Shown here: positions 1 to 5,871 of the stretch, one piece after another
How positions within the stretch are numbered: the stretch's first letter is position 1
Layout: each line of letters opens with the position of its first letter
DNA from: Deltaproteobacteria bacterium
GTDB lineage: Bacteria > Desulfobacterota > Syntrophia > Syntrophales > UBA2210
Length of the DNA: 6,723 bases
Reading direction: 5' to 3'
Assembly: GCA_011056825.1 (NCBI GenBank)
Contig: DSBH01000090.1
Location: 1-6,723, forward strand
Made by a program: the position numbers and the translations under genes
The notes under the pieces: generated by a model
The model's input: the letters and a program-made list of their open reading frames with translations, nothing else
What the model was told of the DNA's origin: nothing
Databases searched by the model: none

Positions 1-509
1 ATCCCGATCATGATTAATGCCGCAAGCCAGAGAAGAACCACATCGGATATTCTTCGCACCGGGCCTTCCAGTATCTTACGCACGGCGGGATCAATTTTTT
101 CGTCACCTGTTTTTGATATTATATAAGAAGCGATTTTTGTGAAATCGGCAAGATTGTTTGACACGACATGAAAACCGCCGTTTGTCGACAGCAGGAGGTA
201 GACCTTCTTTCTGACCGCCAGTGCGTCCACGCGGGTGATGTCGTCCCAGGTCAGATTTCTTGTCCGCAGGAATTTCGAAATGGTAATGCCCTCCATCCCG
301 AGTTCGACTTTCCGGAAAAGACATTCCACGAGAATCACGACGAGGACAAGCGCGATAACACCGAGCGTAACGGTTTCCGTCGACACGCCCGCCGCCGGCA
401 AAGCGGTCAGGAACAACGCCAGGGCCAGCACCGCGTCCAGCGCAAGGGGAACGAGCAGCATCTTTCTCGTTCCGTAAACGGCAGTGTCGTCGAGCTGGTT
501 GGAAGCCAT
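1..509 (-). CDS. Membrane protein with a bacterial PH-like domain, C-terminus cut by window edge
   Basis: The frame is open for 169 codons from an ATG at 509-507 and runs off the left edge without a stop, so the C-terminus is missing. A short polar N-terminus with Tyr-Gly-Thr-Arg-Lys (residues 12-16) precedes two hydrophobic helices at about 17-40 and 47-65. A soluble stretch at about 66-135 (Lys-Val-Glu-Leu-Gly-Met-Glu-Gly-Ile, then Trp-Asp-Asp-Ile at 88-91, then beta-rich KKVYLLLSTNGG) looks like a bacterial PH domain (bPH type). A third hydrophobic segment begins at about 157. The layout of paired N-terminal helices followed by a bPH domain is known in uncharacterised bacterial membrane proteins. 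The start lies 5 bases after the moaC stop, which implies co-transcription and possibly translational coupling. The purine-rich stretch upstream is only a weak ribosome site. Function is unknown; the PH assignment is by sequence feel and needs a profile search. Confidence 0.6.
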   Translation of the reverse strand, partial: MASNQLDDTAVYGTRKMLLVPLALDAVLALALFLTALPAAGVSTETVTLGVIALVLVVILVECLFRKVELGMEGITISKFLRTRNLTWDDITRVDALAVRKKVYLLLSTNGGFHVVSNNLADFTKIASYIISKTGDEKIDPAVRKILEGPVRRISDVVLLWLAALIMIG

Positions 510-514
510 GATTA

Positions 515-997
515 CTATTCCGGTTCTCTCTGAAATGTTCCGCTTTTGCCGCCGCTTTTCTTCACAAGGCGGATATCGGAGATAACGATTCCCCGGTCCG
601 CCGACTTGCACATGTCGTAAATCGTCAGTGCCGCCACGCTGACCGCCGTCATGGCCTCTATCTCGACGCCCGTTCTGCCGACCGTTTTCACCCGCGCCTC
701 GATCGAAATTTCACCGGCGGAGGCGTTCCCGGAAAAGAAAATATCCACAGACGTCAACTGGAGTGGATGACACATGGGAATAAGATCACCCGTCCGTTTC
801 GCAGCCATAATACCCGCTGTTTTGGCCGTGCCCAGCACGTCGCCCTTGGCGACGACGCCTCGTTCAACGGCTAGCGCCGTCTCGGGTTTCATTCGCACTG
901 TTCCACGGGCGACGGCCTCGCGATGAGTCTCCGGTTTCGCGGAGACATCGACCATTCGGGGCGTACCGTTTTCATCAAGATGGGTAAATTCAGCCAT
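515..997 (-). CDS. moaC: Cyclic pyranopterin monophosphate synthase MoaC
   Basis: MoaC works with MoaA in the first step of molybdenum cofactor synthesis, converting the MoaA product (3',8-cyclo-GTP) into cyclic pyranopterin monophosphate in the cytoplasm. The 160-residue product carries the family blocks MVDVSAK (15-21), IPMCHPL (73-79), GVEIEAMTAVSVAALTIYDM (110-129) and KKSGGKSG near the end. Counted from the ATG at 997, Lys51, His77, Glu112, Glu114, Asp128 and Lys131 fall at the positions I recall for the active site of the E. coli enzyme. That favours this start over the in-frame ATG at 1012, which would add MVAQT. Neither start has a clear Shine-Dalgarno sequence. A promoter-like pair lies just upstream at 1053-1081. 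No other moa or mob gene is in the window, so the rest of the pathway is elsewhere. The PH-like membrane protein gene follows after 5 bases. Confidence 0.96.
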   Translation of the reverse strand: MAEFTHLDENGTPRMVDVSAKPETHREAVARGTVRMKPETALAVERGVVAKGDVLGTAKTAGIMAAKRTGDLIPMCHPLQLTSVDIFFSGNASAGEISIEARVKTVGRTGVEIEAMTAVSVAALTIYDMCKSADRGIVISDIRLVKKSGGKSGTFQREPE

Positions 998-1039
998 TGT
1001 TTGCGCGACCATGTGAACCGGGTACTATTGGAAATGCGG

Positions 1040-1070
1040 AAAAGTGACGCTTTTTGTAGCACAGCATCAC
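1040..1070 (-). terminator. Possible weak intrinsic terminator after murI
   Basis: On the minus strand GTGATGC (1070-1064) can pair with GCGTCAC (1050-1044), including one G-U pair, across a 13-base loop, and TTTT (1043-1040) follows. The stem is short, the loop large and the U-run brief, so termination would be partial at best. It overlaps the predicted moaC promoter and competes with the stem-loop at 1068-1092. Confidence 0.25.
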
Positions 1071-1081
1071 CGACCCGTCAA
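1053..1081 (-). promoter_or_regulatory. Predicted sigma-70-type promoter for moaC
   Basis: Read on the minus strand, TTGACG (1081-1076) is followed after exactly 17 bases by TACAAA (1058-1053). These match the consensus boxes at five and four of six positions. Transcription would begin near 1046, giving a leader of about 33-50 bases before the moaC start candidates. The -35 box lies within the stem-loop at 1068-1092. Predicted by eye, not scored. Confidence 0.5.
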
Positions 1082-1092
1082 GACGGGCGGTG
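1068..1092. other. Stem-loop in the murI-moaC gap
   Basis: CACCG (1068-1072) plus CCCGT (1074-1078) pairs with ACGGG (1083-1087) plus CGGTG (1088-1092). This gives ten base pairs with one bulged A (1073) and a CAAG tetraloop. It begins 17 bases past the murI stop. No U-run follows it on either strand, so it is not a standard intrinsic terminator; a 3'-end stabilising or Rho-associated structure for murI mRNA is possible. Confidence 0.45.
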
Positions 1093-1108
1093 TCCCGGCG
1101 AACCGCCT

Positions 1109-1930
1109 TCATCGGGAATCTCCCTCCAGCCGAACCAGCTCCGAGGATATATATTCCCCGTAAAACATTCCCGCAAGGCGGTCGAATCGGTCACAGCTGT
1201 CGGTTGTACGAAAGATGCGTTTGCCCTTCCGGGAAATCATGTTTTCAAGCCGCGGATGTCGCTTGAAATAGTCCTCCAGTTTTTCCGCCACGACGGGTCC
1301 CTGCTCGACAATCTCGACGCCGGAGGGCACGTGGCGTTCCAGCTGGTTCTTCAGGACAGGATAGTGCGTGCAGGCGAGAAGGATCGTGTCGAGCCGATCC
1401 GCCTGTTCGAACAGCGATTCCAGGTAGGCGGCGACCGCCGTGTCGGCGACGGGCCGGTCATGTTCTCCCGCCTCGACGATTGGAACCAGCAGCGGGCAGG
1501 CCTGCTGAACCACGTGAACGGAGGGATCGAGCTTGTGAATTTCCGTAATATACGCATTCGATGTTACGACACCCTCTGTTGCGAGGATTCCCACGCGCCG
1601 GCCGCCTCGTTCCACCACGGCTTCCGCCGACGGCCGGACAACGCCGAGCACCCTCCTCTCCGGCCAGGCCCGGGGAAGATATTCCTGCTGAATTCGTCTC
1701 AGCGCGCCGGCCGACGCCGTGTTGCAGGCAATAACAATAACGGGACAGCCTTCCCTGAACAGGTAATCCACGGCCTGGAGAGTAAATTCATAAACAAGCC
1801 GGGCGGAACGGGTCCCGTAGGGGACCCTCGCGTTGTCGCCGAGATAATAATAATCATAGGAAGGGAGGCGTTCCACGACGCTTTTCATAACGGTAAGCCC
1901 GCCGAAGCCGGAATCAAAAAACCCGATCAT
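1109..1930 (-). CDS. murI: Glutamate racemase MurI
   Basis: This cytoplasmic, cofactor-independent enzyme interconverts L- and D-glutamate, supplying D-glutamate for peptidoglycan precursors. The 273-residue product has the full family pattern: IGFFDSGFGGLTV at the N-terminus (Asp6-Ser7), GDNARVPYG (31-39), the first catalytic cysteine in ACNTASA (Cys69) and the second in LACTHYP (Cys187, with His189). Length is typical. In-frame starts are GTG 1963, ATG 1954 and ATG 1930. I chose 1930 because family members usually begin one or a few residues before the Ile-Gly-x-Phe-Asp-Ser-Gly motif and because GGGAGA lies upstream, although its 13-base spacer is long. The GTG at 1963 would sit almost on the predicted transcription start. 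The gene is divergent from the comM-like gene and followed on the same strand by moaC. Confidence 0.96.
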   Translation of the reverse strand: MIGFFDSGFGGLTVMKSVVERLPSYDYYYLGDNARVPYGTRSARLVYEFTLQAVDYLFREGCPVIVIACNTASAGALRRIQQEYLPRAWPERRVLGVVRPSAEAVVERGGRRVGILATEGVVTSNAYITEIHKLDPSVHVVQQACPLLVPIVEAGEHDRPVADTAVAAYLESLFEQADRLDTILLACTHYPVLKNQLERHVPSGVEIVEQGPVVAEKLEDYFKRHPRLENMISRKGKRIFRTTDSCDRFDRLAGMFYGEYISSELVRLEGDSR

Positions 1931-1973
1931 GGTTTCACATAATTCTCCCTGCATGCTAATCACGGTGGCGGTG

Positions 1974-2003
1974 AGTGTACCAGCATCATCGCGACGGAAA
2001 CAA
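1974..2003 (-). promoter_or_regulatory. Predicted promoter for murI
   Basis: On the minus strand TTGTTT (2003-1998) and TACACT (1979-1974) are 18 bases apart, a moderate sigma-70-like pair. Transcription would start near 1967, leaving about 36 bases before the ATG at 1930. That spacing argues against the GTG at 1963 as the start. The -35 box lies 8 bases from that of the divergent promoter. Confidence 0.4.
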
Positions 2004-2011
2004 CAAAAATC

Positions 2012-2040
2012 TTGCCATAATTCATCTCATCTCCTACAAT
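2012..2040 (+). promoter_or_regulatory. Predicted sigma-70 promoter for the comM/yifB-like gene
   Basis: TTGCCA (2012-2017) and TACAAT (2035-2040) are separated by exactly 17 bases. They match consensus at four and five of six positions. Transcription would begin near 2047, giving a leader of about 20 bases that contains the ribosome site AAGGGGGG (2053-2060) before the TTG start. This also rules out starts upstream of 2040 for this transcript. Confidence 0.6.
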
Positions 2041-2052
2041 CGGCGGAACTTC

Positions 2053-2060
2053 AAGGGGGG
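2053..2060 (+). promoter_or_regulatory. Strong ribosome binding site that decides the TTG start
   Basis: The purine run AAGGGGGG sits 7 bases before the TTG at 2068-2070. No ATG or GTG lies at a usable distance in the same frame, so this site supports initiation at TTG. Confidence 0.75.
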
Positions 2061-2067
2061 CAAGGCA

Positions 2068-3594
2068 TTGATAGTTAAGGTAAAGACGGGGACCATTATC
2101 GGCATAGACTCGCACCCCGTCGACGTGGAGATCGACACGGCTTCCGGCCTCCCGCAGTTTTCAACCGTAGGACTTCCCGACACCGCCGTGAAAGAAAGCC
2201 GTGACCGGGTAAAGTCGGCCGTCAGGAATTCGGGATATTCCTTTCCCCGCCACAGGGTTACCGTCAACCTTTCACCGGCGGACATCAGGAAGGAGGGAAC
2301 CGCCTTTGACCTTCCCATAGCACTGGGTATTCTCGCCGCCGAAGAAATAATTCCGCGGCAATCCCTGGAGCGGCATCTCTTCATCGGCGAACTCTCTCTC
2401 GATGGCGCCGTAAAACAAGTGAACGGGGCGCTTTCCGCGGCCATGCAGGCGAGAGATACCGGGCTTGCGGGCATTATTCTGCCCCGGGCCAACGCCGGGG
2501 AGGCGTCACTGGTGGACTCTATCGAGGTCATCGCCGTTGATTACCTGCACGAAGCGGTGGAGTACCTGAACGGGATCCGCTCCATCGAACCGACGAGGTC
2601 ATGCCGCGATGATCTCTATCGACTGAGTCTCGAACAGGACATCGATTTCAGTGACGTGGCGGGACAGGCGCAGGCGAAGCGGGCGCTGGAAGTGGCCGCC
2701 GCCGGTGGACACAATCTTCTCATGATCGGTCCTCCGGGGTCGGGAAAAACCATGCTGGCCAAGCGACTTACCACGATTCTGCCCGATCCGTCTTTCGAGG
2801 AATCGGTGGAAACAACCAGGATTCACTCCGTGGCGGGCACCCTGAACGGCGACAACCGTCTCCTGGTGACCCGGCCTTTCCGGGCGCCCCATCATTCCAT
2901 ATCCGACGCCGGTCTGGTGGGCGGCGGGCATGTTCCCAAACCCGGCGAAATCAGCCTTGCCCACAACGGCGTCCTTTTTCTCGACGAGTTGCCCGAGTTC
3001 AAGCGAAACGTGCTGGAGGTTTTGAGACAACCCCTTGAAGAAGGCGCCGTTACGATATCCCGCTCGTCGGCCACGATCACGTTTCCGTCCCGTTTCATGC
3101 TCGTCGCGGCCATGAATCCCTGTCCCTGCGGCTATCTTACCGATCCCCGTCGAACCTGCCACTGCACTGCGCAGCAGGTGCGCCAGTACCGCGCGAAAAT
3201 ATCAGGCCCCCTGCTGGACCGGATCGACATTCACGTGGATGTACCGTCGCTGCGTTACAACGAGCTGGCAGTCACCTCGCCGTCCGAATCCTCGGCTGCC
3301 ATCAAAAAACGGATCAATCAGGCCCGTAAAATCCAGCAACACCGTTTCGACGGAAGAACGCTCACCAACGCGCGCATGAGTTCAAAAGAAATAAAACAGT
3401 TCTGCCCTCTCGATCAAAGCTCCCGGGAACTTATAGAAATGGCCGTGGACTCACTGGGCCTGAGCGCCCGGGGATACACGAAAATAGTCAAAGTAGCCCG
3501 CACGATAGCCGATCTCGAGGCCGAAACCGCGATCCAGGCGCACCATGTTTCGGAGGCGATTCAGTACAGAACCCTTGATCGAACGGCCGTTTAG
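2068..3594 (+). CDS. comM: YifB/ComM-type Mg-chelatase-like AAA+ ATPase
   Basis: This 508-residue protein belongs to the YifB/ComM family. In naturally competent bacteria ComM is a hexameric helicase that promotes branch migration during integration of transformed DNA; in many others the role is unproven. An N-terminal Lon-protease-like fold (about 1-170; GLPDTAVKES at 36-45) precedes the Mg-chelatase-type ATPase core: Walker A GPPGSGKT (221-228), RAPHHSISDAGLVGGG (272-287) and Walker B VLFLDELPEF (302-311). Cysteines at 352, 354, 364 and 366 in the NPCPCGY region may bind metal. LLDRIDIHVDVP and the C-terminal helical domain (RGYTKIVKVARTIADLE) follow. I chose the TTG at 2068 because AAGGGGGG lies 7 bases upstream, the N-terminus then matches the family (MIVKVKTGTIIGID) and length equals the usual ~505-510. 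The frame opens at a GTG at 1975, before the predicted promoter. No competence genes are nearby. Confidence 0.93.
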   Translation: MIVKVKTGTIIGIDSHPVDVEIDTASGLPQFSTVGLPDTAVKESRDRVKSAVRNSGYSFPRHRVTVNLSPADIRKEGTAFDLPIALGILAAEEIIPRQSLERHLFIGELSLDGAVKQVNGALSAAMQARDTGLAGIILPRANAGEASLVDSIEVIAVDYLHEAVEYLNGIRSIEPTRSCRDDLYRLSLEQDIDFSDVAGQAQAKRALEVAAAGGHNLLMIGPPGSGKTMLAKRLTTILPDPSFEESVETTRIHSVAGTLNGDNRLLVTRPFRAPHHSISDAGLVGGGHVPKPGEISLAHNGVLFLDELPEFKRNVLEVLRQPLEEGAVTISRSSATITFPSRFMLVAAMNPCPCGYLTDPRRTCHCTAQQVRQYRAKISGPLLDRIDIHVDVPSLRYNELAVTSPSESSAAIKKRINQARKIQQHRFDGRTLTNARMSSKEIKQFCPLDQSSRELIEMAVDSLGLSARGYTKIVKVARTIADLEAETAIQAHHVSEAIQYRTLDRTAV

Positions 3595-3624
3595 TGCTAG
3601 GTATTCCCGCTTGAGACCCGGGTA

Positions 3625-3645
3625 GCCGTCCGCAGCACGGACGGC
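3625..3645. other. Perfect 8-bp stem-loop between comM and ilvE
   Basis: GCCGTCCG (3625-3632) pairs perfectly with CGGACGGC (3638-3645) around a CAGCA loop, 30 bases past the comM stop. The following bases are not a U-run, so it is not a canonical intrinsic terminator. It may act as a 3'-end or Rho-associated structure. An ACCCGGGT palindrome sits just before it at 3616-3623. Confidence 0.5.
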
Positions 3646-3697
3646 GCGAACCATGAGAAACCTTTAATAAAAAAGGCGTAGATAAAATCATCGTACC

Positions 3698-3704
3698 GGA
3701 GGGG
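3698..3704 (+). promoter_or_regulatory. ilvE ribosome binding site
   Basis: GGAGGGG lies 10 bases before the ATG at 3715 and fixes that start. A TAAAAT at 3683-3688 could be a -10 box, but no matching -35 box is visible. Confidence 0.7.
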
Positions 3705-3714
3705 AACTACATCA

Positions 3715-4791
3715 ATGGAAATCACAATACACCCCGTCACGCCGGAGCGAAGGAAACCGAAACCCGTTGATGAATCGGCCCTCGGCTTCGGAAAAATATT
3801 CACCGACCATATGTTCGTCATGCATCACGACGCCGAAAGGGGATGGCACGACCCGTCCATTGTTCCCTATGGTCCTTTTTCGCTCGACCCGGGAACCATG
3901 TGTTTTCATTACGGGCAGGAAATATTTGAAGGCATGAAAGCCTACCGGGGAGAAAATGACAATCTTTTCATGTTCCGTCCCGAAAAGAACATCGCCCGCA
4001 TGAACCAGTCCGCCGAGAGGCTCTGCATGCCGCCTGTTGATCCTGATTTCTTCATGGAAGCGCTGAAGACACTGATCCGGGTTGAAAAAGACTGGATTCC
4101 TCATGGACGGGGTACATCGCTTTACATCAGGCCGACGATGATCGCCACCGAGGTCGCCCTGGGTGTTCATCCGTCAAACGCCTATCTCTTTTTCATCATT
4201 CTGTCCCCCGTGGGAGCATATTACCCGGAAGGGTTCAATCCCACGAGGATTTACGTGAGCGACAGCTTCGTCAGGGCCTGCCCCGGCGGGGTCGGCAACT
4301 GCAAGGCGGCGGGAAACTACGCGGCAAGTCTTTACGCGAGCACGGAAGCGAGCAATCAGGGATACACGCAAGTGCTCTGGCTCGACGCCCTGACCCGCAC
4401 CTGTCCCGAAGAAGTGGGAACAAGCAATATATTCTTCGTCCTGGACGGGACGCTGGTCACACCTCCGCTGGGCGGCACCATCCTTCCGGGCGTCATGCGG
4501 GATTCCATCATGCGACTGGCCCGTTCCTGGGACATGAACGTCGAGGAACGGCGGCTGTCCATGGACGACCTTATCGAATCACTGAATACGGGTCGTCTTA
4601 CCGAAGTATTTGCTTCGGGAACGGCCGCGGTTGTTTCCCCCGTGGGATTGATCCGGTACCGTGACCGGGACCATGAAATTAATGGTGGTTCGGTCGGTCC
4701 CGTAACCAGGCGGCTCTACGACGAGATTTTAAAAATCCAGTACGGCGAAGGAGACGATCCCTTCGAGTGGCGCGCCAGAATTGATCCCTGA
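3715..4791 (+). CDS. ilvE: Branched-chain amino acid aminotransferase, PLP class IV, long (type II) form
   Basis: This cytoplasmic enzyme transfers amino groups between 2-oxoglutarate/glutamate and the branched-chain 2-oxo acids, the last step of valine, isoleucine and leucine synthesis and the first of their breakdown. At 358 residues it fits the longer branched-chain aminotransferase class rather than the ~309-residue E. coli type. Visible landmarks are FHYGQEIFEGMKAYRG (64-79), YIRPTMIATE (137-146), the cofactor-binding lysine in GNCKAAGNYAASL (Lys197), EEVGTSNIFFV (232-242), where many relatives have GTMN, and ASGTAAVVSPVG (300-311). The C-terminal QYGEGDDPFEW is family-like. GGAGGGG 10 bases upstream supports the start. 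No other ilv or leu gene is nearby. A branched stem-loop follows 4 bases after the stop. lolA follows after 147 bases; co-transcription is possible but unproven. Confidence 0.95.
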   Translation: MEITIHPVTPERRKPKPVDESALGFGKIFTDHMFVMHHDAERGWHDPSIVPYGPFSLDPGTMCFHYGQEIFEGMKAYRGENDNLFMFRPEKNIARMNQSAERLCMPPVDPDFFMEALKTLIRVEKDWIPHGRGTSLYIRPTMIATEVALGVHPSNAYLFFIILSPVGAYYPEGFNPTRIYVSDSFVRACPGGVGNCKAAGNYAASLYASTEASNQGYTQVLWLDALTRTCPEEVGTSNIFFVLDGTLVTPPLGGTILPGVMRDSIMRLARSWDMNVEERRLSMDDLIESLNTGRLTEVFASGTAAVVSPVGLIRYRDRDHEINGGSVGPVTRRLYDEILKIQYGEGDDPFEWRARIDP

Positions 4792-4795
4792 AAAT

Positions 4796-4848
4796 CGCCT
4801 CATCAACAGGCCTGTTAAAAGGTCTGTGGACAGCCCTGTTGAAAGGCG
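4796..4848. other. Long stem-loop right after ilvE
   Basis: CGCCT (4796-4800) can pair with AGGCG (4844-4848), and CAACAGG (4804-4810) with CCTGTTG (4835-4841). A small internal loop (CAT opposite AA) separates the two helices, and a 24-base apical region can form only small inner helices. It begins 4 bases past the stop codon. No U-run follows, so it looks more like an mRNA 3'-end structure than a standard terminator. It is built from the tandem repeat at 4805-4846. Confidence 0.45.
4805..4846. repeat. Degenerate 12-bp tandem repeat, about 3.5 copies
   Basis: Consecutive 12-base units read AACAGGCCTGTT (4805-4816), AAAAGGTCTGTG (4817-4828), GACAGCCCTGTT (4829-4840) and the half unit GAAAGG (4841-4846). 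The first unit is a perfect palindrome and the others are decayed versions. The intact pair CCTGTTAAAAGG and CCTGTTGAAAGG is separated by 24 bases, two periods. It lies in the ilvE-lolA gap; no protein product is apparent. Confidence 0.6.
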
Positions 4849-4884
4849 GCATAAGTCGGCAAGGACAAGAACCTAGTAACGGTT

Positions 4885-4901
4885 TGCCCGCCTTTCGGGC
4901 A
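4885..4901. other. Small stem-loop upstream of lolA
   Basis: TGCCCG (4885-4890) pairs with CGGGCA (4896-4901) around a CCTTT loop. The loop bases are complementary to the AAAGG of the lolA ribosome site at 4926-4930, so a loop-to-ribosome-site contact is conceivable, but five bases could match by chance. Confidence 0.35.
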
Positions 4902-4925
4902 GGGCGAAAAGAACGGCCTCTGTGC

Positions 4926-4931
4926 AAAGGA
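4926..4931 (+). promoter_or_regulatory. lolA ribosome binding site
   Basis: AAAGGA ends 7 bases before the GTG at 4939, which makes the GTG start credible. No clear promoter was found between ilvE and lolA. Confidence 0.6.
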
Positions 4932-4938
4932 TCACCCC

Positions 4939-5634
4939 GTGAAGAGTACCGCAGGCAGATATGTTTTCCTCACGTTTCTGGCGGCCTTGACATTCGCTCT
5001 GACGCTGGTATCCGTGAACGCCGAATCGACTTTTTCTCCGGATTCGCCGGATCTCTCCGAAATCGTCGCGGGAATCCGGGACAAGTACGACGGGATTGAA
5101 GATCTTCAGGCGGAATTCTTTCACCAGGCGCCCGTCGCCCTCACGGGAACCGTGCTGCGGGAAGAGGGAACCTTCTATTACAGGAAGCCGCAACGGCTCC
5201 GCTGGGAATACCGGGAACCGAAGGGCAAGCTGCTGGTTATGAATCCCGACGTCCTCTGGCTCTACCTGCCGGACGACAACAAGGTGTATCTGCAGAAAAC
5301 CGGCGAAGCGCGGGCCTCGCGGATGGTGGCGAAATTTCTCACCGGAGAGGGCAGACTCGAGGACGATTTCATCATCAGTCTCGGCGAGCCCGCCGGGGAC
5401 GGGAAGAAATGTTATTATATAGACCTGGAACCGCGGGAACCCTTTGACGGCATTCAGAAGATTACCCTCTCGGTCGACGTCGATACCTTTCTTATTACAG
5501 GCTATGACGTAACCGACCCGTACGACACGACCAGCAGCTACCGATTCACGGACATCGCCGTCAACCGGGGACTCCCAGACGATCTTTTCAGTTGCGATCC
5601 GCCGCCGGGCGTTCCAGTAGAAAAGCTTCCCTGA
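4939..5634 (+). CDS. lolA: Outer-membrane lipoprotein carrier protein LolA
   Basis: LolA is the periplasmic chaperone that takes lipoproteins released by the LolCDE transporter and carries them to the outer membrane. The 231-residue product starts with a signal peptide: Lys2 and Arg7, a hydrophobic core at about 9-25 and a likely cleavage after Val-Asn-Ala (28). The mature part shows the LolA pattern, including GTFYYRKPQRLRWEYREP (77-94) and LWLYLPDDNKVYLQK (about 106-120), where the family has the R-W-E-Y and LW-x-Y-x-P signatures. Length is normal. The GTG start is supported by AAAGGA 7 bases before it and by the good signal peptide. It lies downstream of ilvE and converges on the DUF2905-type gene with 6 bases between stops. 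No LolB or LolCDE gene is in the window. Confidence 0.92.
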   Translation: MKSTAGRYVFLTFLAALTFALTLVSVNAESTFSPDSPDLSEIVAGIRDKYDGIEDLQAEFFHQAPVALTGTVLREEGTFYYRKPQRLRWEYREPKGKLLVMNPDVLWLYLPDDNKVYLQKTGEARASRMVAKFLTGEGRLEDDFIISLGEPAGDGKKCYYIDLEPREPFDGIQKITLSVDVDTFLITGYDVTDPYDTTSSYRFTDIAVNRGLPDDLFSCDPPPGVPVEKLP

Positions 5635-5640
5635 TCGCTC

Positions 5641-5862
5641 TCAACGGTTTCTGAAAAAAAATATTATCAGGGATACCAGGATGCTTACGATAAGACAGCT
5701 CGCCAGGGGGAAATACAATGAACCGTACTTGCCCCGAACGAAAATATCCCCCGGAAGACGGCCGAGCCAGGGAATCTTTCCGCCCGCCATGAGCAGAACG
5801 CCGAGACCGGCGACGATAAGACCGATCACGACAAGCGTTTTTCCGAACGGCGATAAATCCAT
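5641..5862 (-). CDS. Small DUF2905-type membrane protein
   Basis: This 73-residue protein has two hydrophobic helices, at about 8-26 (TLVVIGLIVAGLGVLLMAGG) and 50-69 (FPLASCLIVSILVSLIIFFF). A short loop with GKIPWLGRLPGD (27-38) separates them and the C-terminus is Arg-Asn-Arg. The loop and the two-helix layout match the uncharacterised DUF2905 family of inner-membrane proteins of about 70 residues. The frame opens at GTG 5919, but the ATG at 5862 gives the family's usual N-terminus and length. It has no Shine-Dalgarno sequence; a TATAAT lies 9 bases upstream instead, suggesting a leaderless transcript. On the same strand it follows the radical SAM gene by 69 bases (12 from the GTG), so read-through is also possible. 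Function is unknown. Confidence 0.8.
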   Translation of the reverse strand: MDLSPFGKTLVVIGLIVAGLGVLLMAGGKIPWLGRLPGDIFVRGKYGSLYFPLASCLIVSILVSLIIFFFRNR

Positions 5863-5871
5863 AGTATAATT

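Noticed and set aside
168..533. Plus-strand open frame of 121 codons
   Set aside because: It is antisense to the PH-like membrane protein. The product is low-complexity and rich in Arg, Gln and His, as expected from a shadow frame.
923..1942. Long plus-strand open frame of 339 codons
   Set aside because: It lies antisense to murI and moaC, both of which carry clear family motifs. The translation has no recognisable domain and there is no ribosome site; it is a shadow frame of GC-rich genes.
2599..3162. Minus-strand open frame of 187 codons inside comM
   Set aside because: It is antisense to the conserved ATPase core, and its product shows no family motif.
3661..3676. CCTTT/AAAGG hairpin with an A-rich loop upstream of ilvE as a terminator
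   Set aside because: The stem is only five pairs with an AT-rich core, and no U-run follows on the plus strand.
4805..4846. CRISPR-like or integration-site reading of the tandem repeat
   Set aside because: The units are 12 bases with no spacers, no cas, integrase or tRNA gene is nearby, and the copies are degenerate.
4839..5099. Plus-strand open frame overlapping the start of lolA
   Set aside because: It overlaps the lolA signal peptide and N-terminus in another frame. lolA has the ribosome site, signal peptide and family motifs.
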